NCBI GenBank assembly: GCA_003439945.1
Contig: QVRM01006591.1
Location: 157,501-221,500, forward strand
From: Dermanyssus gallinae
Lineage: Eukaryota > Arthropoda > Arachnida > Mesostigmata > Dermanyssidae
Length of the DNA stretch: 64,000 nt
Direction: 5' to 3'
The position numbers were made by a program, and so were the translations under genes. The notes below the pieces were generated by a model. That model saw nothing but the letters and a program-made list of their open reading frames with translations. It had not been told where the DNA came from and ran no database searches. Numbering within the stretch: position 1 is the stretch's first letter; each line of letters begins with the position of its first letter. Below, in pieces: positions 61,431 to 64,000 of this stretch.

Positions 61431-61911
61431 CTAAGTCATATGTTCAGCCATTCCAGCAGACAAGTACACACATGCGTTATGGTGATGACTTAATCCAGAT
61501 AAAATAGTAGAAACCAAACCATTTAAAAAAACAACGGGCCGATAACAAGGATTTGACTAACGCGTACATTTCATGGCGTACAATTTATTCCAAAGGGCAC
61601 TTAATCAGGATTGAACTCAGCACACTTTAACAGCGGTCTAATTAGTCTAATGATAATATAAATGCATGGCATACTATACTAAGACAACTTGACAAAAAAC
61701 GATACAATTAAAAGTTTCATCGAGGAAAATAGGTTATTTAAAATGTTAACATTTCAATAACAAATTTACTCCTTTGTCGTTCTTAGCAACCCGCCACCAC
61801 TGAGCACGCATTAATAAATTAATCTAATTATATAATACATATTAGGTTTATATTCGAAAATATTCTCAGCATTTAAAAATACCGCTTGAAAGACGACGAG
61901 TCAACCATCAA

Positions 61912-62235
61912 TCAGGTAAATACTGAACACACACTACGGTACGGTTCACTATTGGGCTCACAGCACCAGTTGCAGGCCTGTAATGATGATGATAAACTCG
62001 AGAGCACCTTTTGCTGATAGGGCATCAATTCGGTGTCGGAGACATCTGTTTCCGATTCGTCATAGTCGTGACCCTCTTCGTCATCCTGATCGTCTTCGTC
62101 CTCAGGATGAGCGCCGATCACGCCGCCGGCAATCGGCTGGAGTTGCCCGCTAAGGTGGCCTGTCACTCCAACCTTCTCCTTACACTCTTCAATCGTCTGG
62201 CGCAGCTTTTCGAAGAATGTGTCACCACTCGCCAC
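61912..62235 (-). CDS. Putative exon of unknown minus-strand gene, acidic
   Basis: Opens in phase 0 after acceptor CCTAG. 108 codons to a TGA at 61914, or 104 codons if a GTATTT donor at 61923 is used, which would keep phase 0 into the exon at 61430. It contains DTFFEKLRQTIEECKEK, then a very acidic run (EDEDDQDDEEG) and ELMPYQQKVLSSL. Not recognised; may be a terminal exon. Confidence 0.45.
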   Translation of the reverse strand: MASGDTFFEKLRQTIEECKEKVGVTGHLSGQLQPIAGGVIGAHPEDEDDQDDEEGHDYDESETDVSDTELMPYQQKVLSSLSSSLQACNWCCEPNSEPYRSVCSVFT

Positions 62236-62239
62236 CTAG

Positions 62240-63290
62240 GCCAACAACCATCAGGCAATCGTCAGACAATACAACAGGATGATACAACAACTAGGAATAG
62301 CCTAATAACTTAACAAAATAGTCTGTAAATCATTTGAACCATCTGCTCTACAGAGGAATAATTCGCTTCTAGCAAGTTTAGCAACGAGGTAAAACATCGG
62401 ATTGACATCGCATTAGCATTGTGTATGCAGCATAAATAGCAAACAAATTTTCCGTCACAAATACTTATCATAGCAAAACAGAAACGGCCAACAATAGCAA
62501 ATAAGCGCTATGTTAACTCCTATGTAAACTTTTAGAATCATAATATCCGTTACAGAAGTTTTTCTAGCACTCAACGTAAAGCATAACGACGACAGTTAAA
62601 TTAATGAGAACAACAACAAAATAATAACTCCTGTAGTCGCACTGCTCTTTCGTATGCCATATTTCTATTATCAAGGCATGGCAACCGCGCAAGCAGAGAC
62701 AGAGCTAGGGAGTTATTGAGACAACTGTGTTTTTTTTGGAAAGAATAGCGGTAGTCCCTATAATTATAAATAATGTGAAATAATAATATTACTTTTTGCA
62801 ACATTGACAAAAACAGAAAATAAGCGTCTATGGGCTGTGAGTTGCACGCGTGACGCGCACCGTTGTAACGGGCAGACGGGCGATTATCGTGTAGATACTG
62901 TCGTCGTCCTCGTCACTTATTATTACTAATTTTATTACAGTCAGCGTACACTAATATTATTATTATTATATTATTATCACTCTCACTACTTCATATAATA
63001 TGTAGAGTATTATGATAGTTATGATCAAGATGACTCATATTATTAATACTACTATTACATGCAACTATATGTAGAGCATAAAAACAAAAAAAATATAAAT
63101 ATATATATATATATATATATTTTTCCCTTGTTTTTACAAATATGAATAGAGACACAACGCATATTCTTTCTAAGCGGCCTTTCTTAAGATTTGCAGATTT
63201 GTGTTAAGGTTATATATATATATATATATGCATGAAGCATTATGACATGATATTACTATTCTAATGATGGTCATCGTCGCTGGGCTGTCG
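62240..63290. other. Gap between exon-like frames, no other gene
   Basis: AT-rich with (ATT)n-like sequence near 62955 and TA tracts at 63101-63120 and 63211-63229. Probably an intron or spacer. Confidence 0.4.
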
Positions 63291-63749
63291 CTAAGTGATG
63301 GCGCTCACTTTTGGAATGATGGTTGTGGTTGTGGTGGCAGCTGCCGTTGTCGCTGTTGTCGTCGTCGTGTTCTGTCCGACAGCGGCGACAGCGGCCGCTG
63401 CAGCAGCAGCGGCGGCGGCGACCGTCGCCGGATTGGCAGCCGGGTGCGTCGCTGTGACCGGGTGCGCGGCCTGCAGCGGAAGCGCTGCCAGGGGCGATTG
63501 TAGCGTCGGGAGCGTCGCCAGCGACGACGACTGCAGCGCCGCCGTCAGCGACAGCGACGGAGCCTGCGGCGGCGGGGGCGGCGTTGCCAGCGACGGCGAC
63601 TGCAGCGCCGTCAGCGACAGCGGCGGATCGGCATCGGCTGTCGTGCTCGACACTTCGGCACAACAGTTCGTCCGCTCGGGTGACTTCGGAGTGTCCTCGA
63701 CGCCCAAAAGACCGCCCACACCGAGGACACCACTTCCGGCCAGAACACC
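63291..63749 (-). CDS. Putative exon, low-complexity Ser/Ala/Pro/Thr-rich protein
   Basis: After the acceptor TGCGTGCAG the minus strand is open for about 152 codons to TAA at 63291. It begins GVLAGSGVLGVGGLLGVEDTPKSPERTNCC, followed by SLTALQSPSLAT-type repeats, poly-Pro, poly-Ala (about 10) and poly-Thr. The region is GC-rich, unlike its surroundings. It resembles the disordered tail of a transcriptional regulator, but a second minus frame is also open, so frame and identity are uncertain. Confidence 0.35.
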   Translation of the reverse strand, partial: GVLAGSGVLGVGGLLGVEDTPKSPERTNCCAEVSSTTADADPPLSLTALQSPSLATPPPPPQAPSLSLTAALQSSSLATLPTLQSPLAALPLQAAHPVTATHPAANPATVAAAAAAAAAAVAAVGQNTTTTTATTAAATTTTTIIPKVSAIT

Positions 63750-63844
63750 TGCACGCACAGATACACGACACACACACACAGACAAGCTAGTGTTAGCGAT
63801 GATTATAATGAACGTGGGCATCGTGGTCTGCCTAGGGAGCTAGT

Positions 63845-63910
63845 GCGCTAGTCATGGTTGTGGTGTCACTTCGCGGTTGTGTAGCCGGTTCGATCCCCGT
63901 TACAAGAAAG
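63845..63910 (+). repeat. Possible tRNA-derived SINE head
   Basis: 'tagtgcgctagtcatgg' (A-box-like) followed by CCGGTTCGATCCCCGT (B box) at about 63885. No acceptor-stem pairing, and no family A body follows, so the call is weak. Confidence 0.3.
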
Positions 63911-64000
63911 ACGAAGGGAGAAACTACTCGGCGGCAGGTTCAGCGCTGGCTAGAGTCAATGAGCTGCTAGGATAGTGTCAAGTAAATTGGGATAAAAGTA

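Noticed and set aside
1..64000. CRISPR arrays, operons, ribosome binding sites
   Set aside because: The window is eukaryotic (spliced genes, SINEs, nuclear tRNAs without CCA); the tandem repeat at 44.8 kb has no spacer pattern.

Overview
The window looks like a chromosome segment of an animal, most likely an arthropod; an acarine or other chelicerate is plausible but I cannot prove it. Genes are split by short GT-AG introns, intergenic DNA is AT-rich, and transposon debris of animal type (R1-like LINEs, mariner/Tc1, tRNA-derived SINEs) is common. More than 40 pure (TA)n tracts are scattered through it. I recognise four host genes: the 3' end of an SLC6 Na+/Cl- dependent transporter (+, 1-3772), NTAQ1 N-terminal glutamine amidohydrolase (-, 29271-33497), the RNA-binding protein RBM42 (-, 37498-39022) and ribosomal protein S21 (+, 42882-44013). 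Two initiator tRNA-Met genes (-) lie at 15366-15437 and 22032-22103. Several good exon-like reading frames of unknown identity lie on the minus strand at 60.7-63.8 kb, and one on the plus strand at 58.25 kb.

Layout: 1-3772 SLC6 exons, then a CAA-rich tail. 4.5-15.3 kb holds no recognised gene, only TA microsatellites, one SINE, one mariner scrap and one copy of a dispersed repeat with a TATA motif. 15.35-24.2 kb is the standout region. 24.2-25.0 kb is LINE and SINE debris. 29.3-33.5 kb is NTAQ1. 33.6-36.5 kb is SINE, fold-back element, R1-like LINE and Tc1/mariner debris. 37.5-44.0 kb holds RBM42 and RpS21. 44.8-45.5 kb is a 226-bp tandem repeat. 46.4-50.9 kb is LINE and mariner debris, including one LINE nested in another. 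51-58 kb has almost nothing I can name. 59.6-60.5 kb is a decayed mariner.

The standout: between 17517 and 22043 is a giant palindrome (two arms of about 2.1 kb around a spacer of about 300 bp) made of parvovirus (densovirus-like) non-structural gene sequence. Each arm carries an uninterrupted 358-codon SF3-helicase reading frame, starting just behind a TATATAAA box near the outer end and reading inward. Each also carries an HuH-nickase segment reading outward from the centre on the opposite strand. No capsid gene is visible. The palindrome sits exactly between two direct repeats of about 2.2 kb, each beginning with an initiator tRNA-Met gene. The outer left end carries an inverted copy of the last bases of that tRNA. 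This layout resembles a parvoviral replication dimer inserted at a tRNA 3' end together with duplication of the target. That mechanism is my inference; the repeat geometry is read directly from the sequence.
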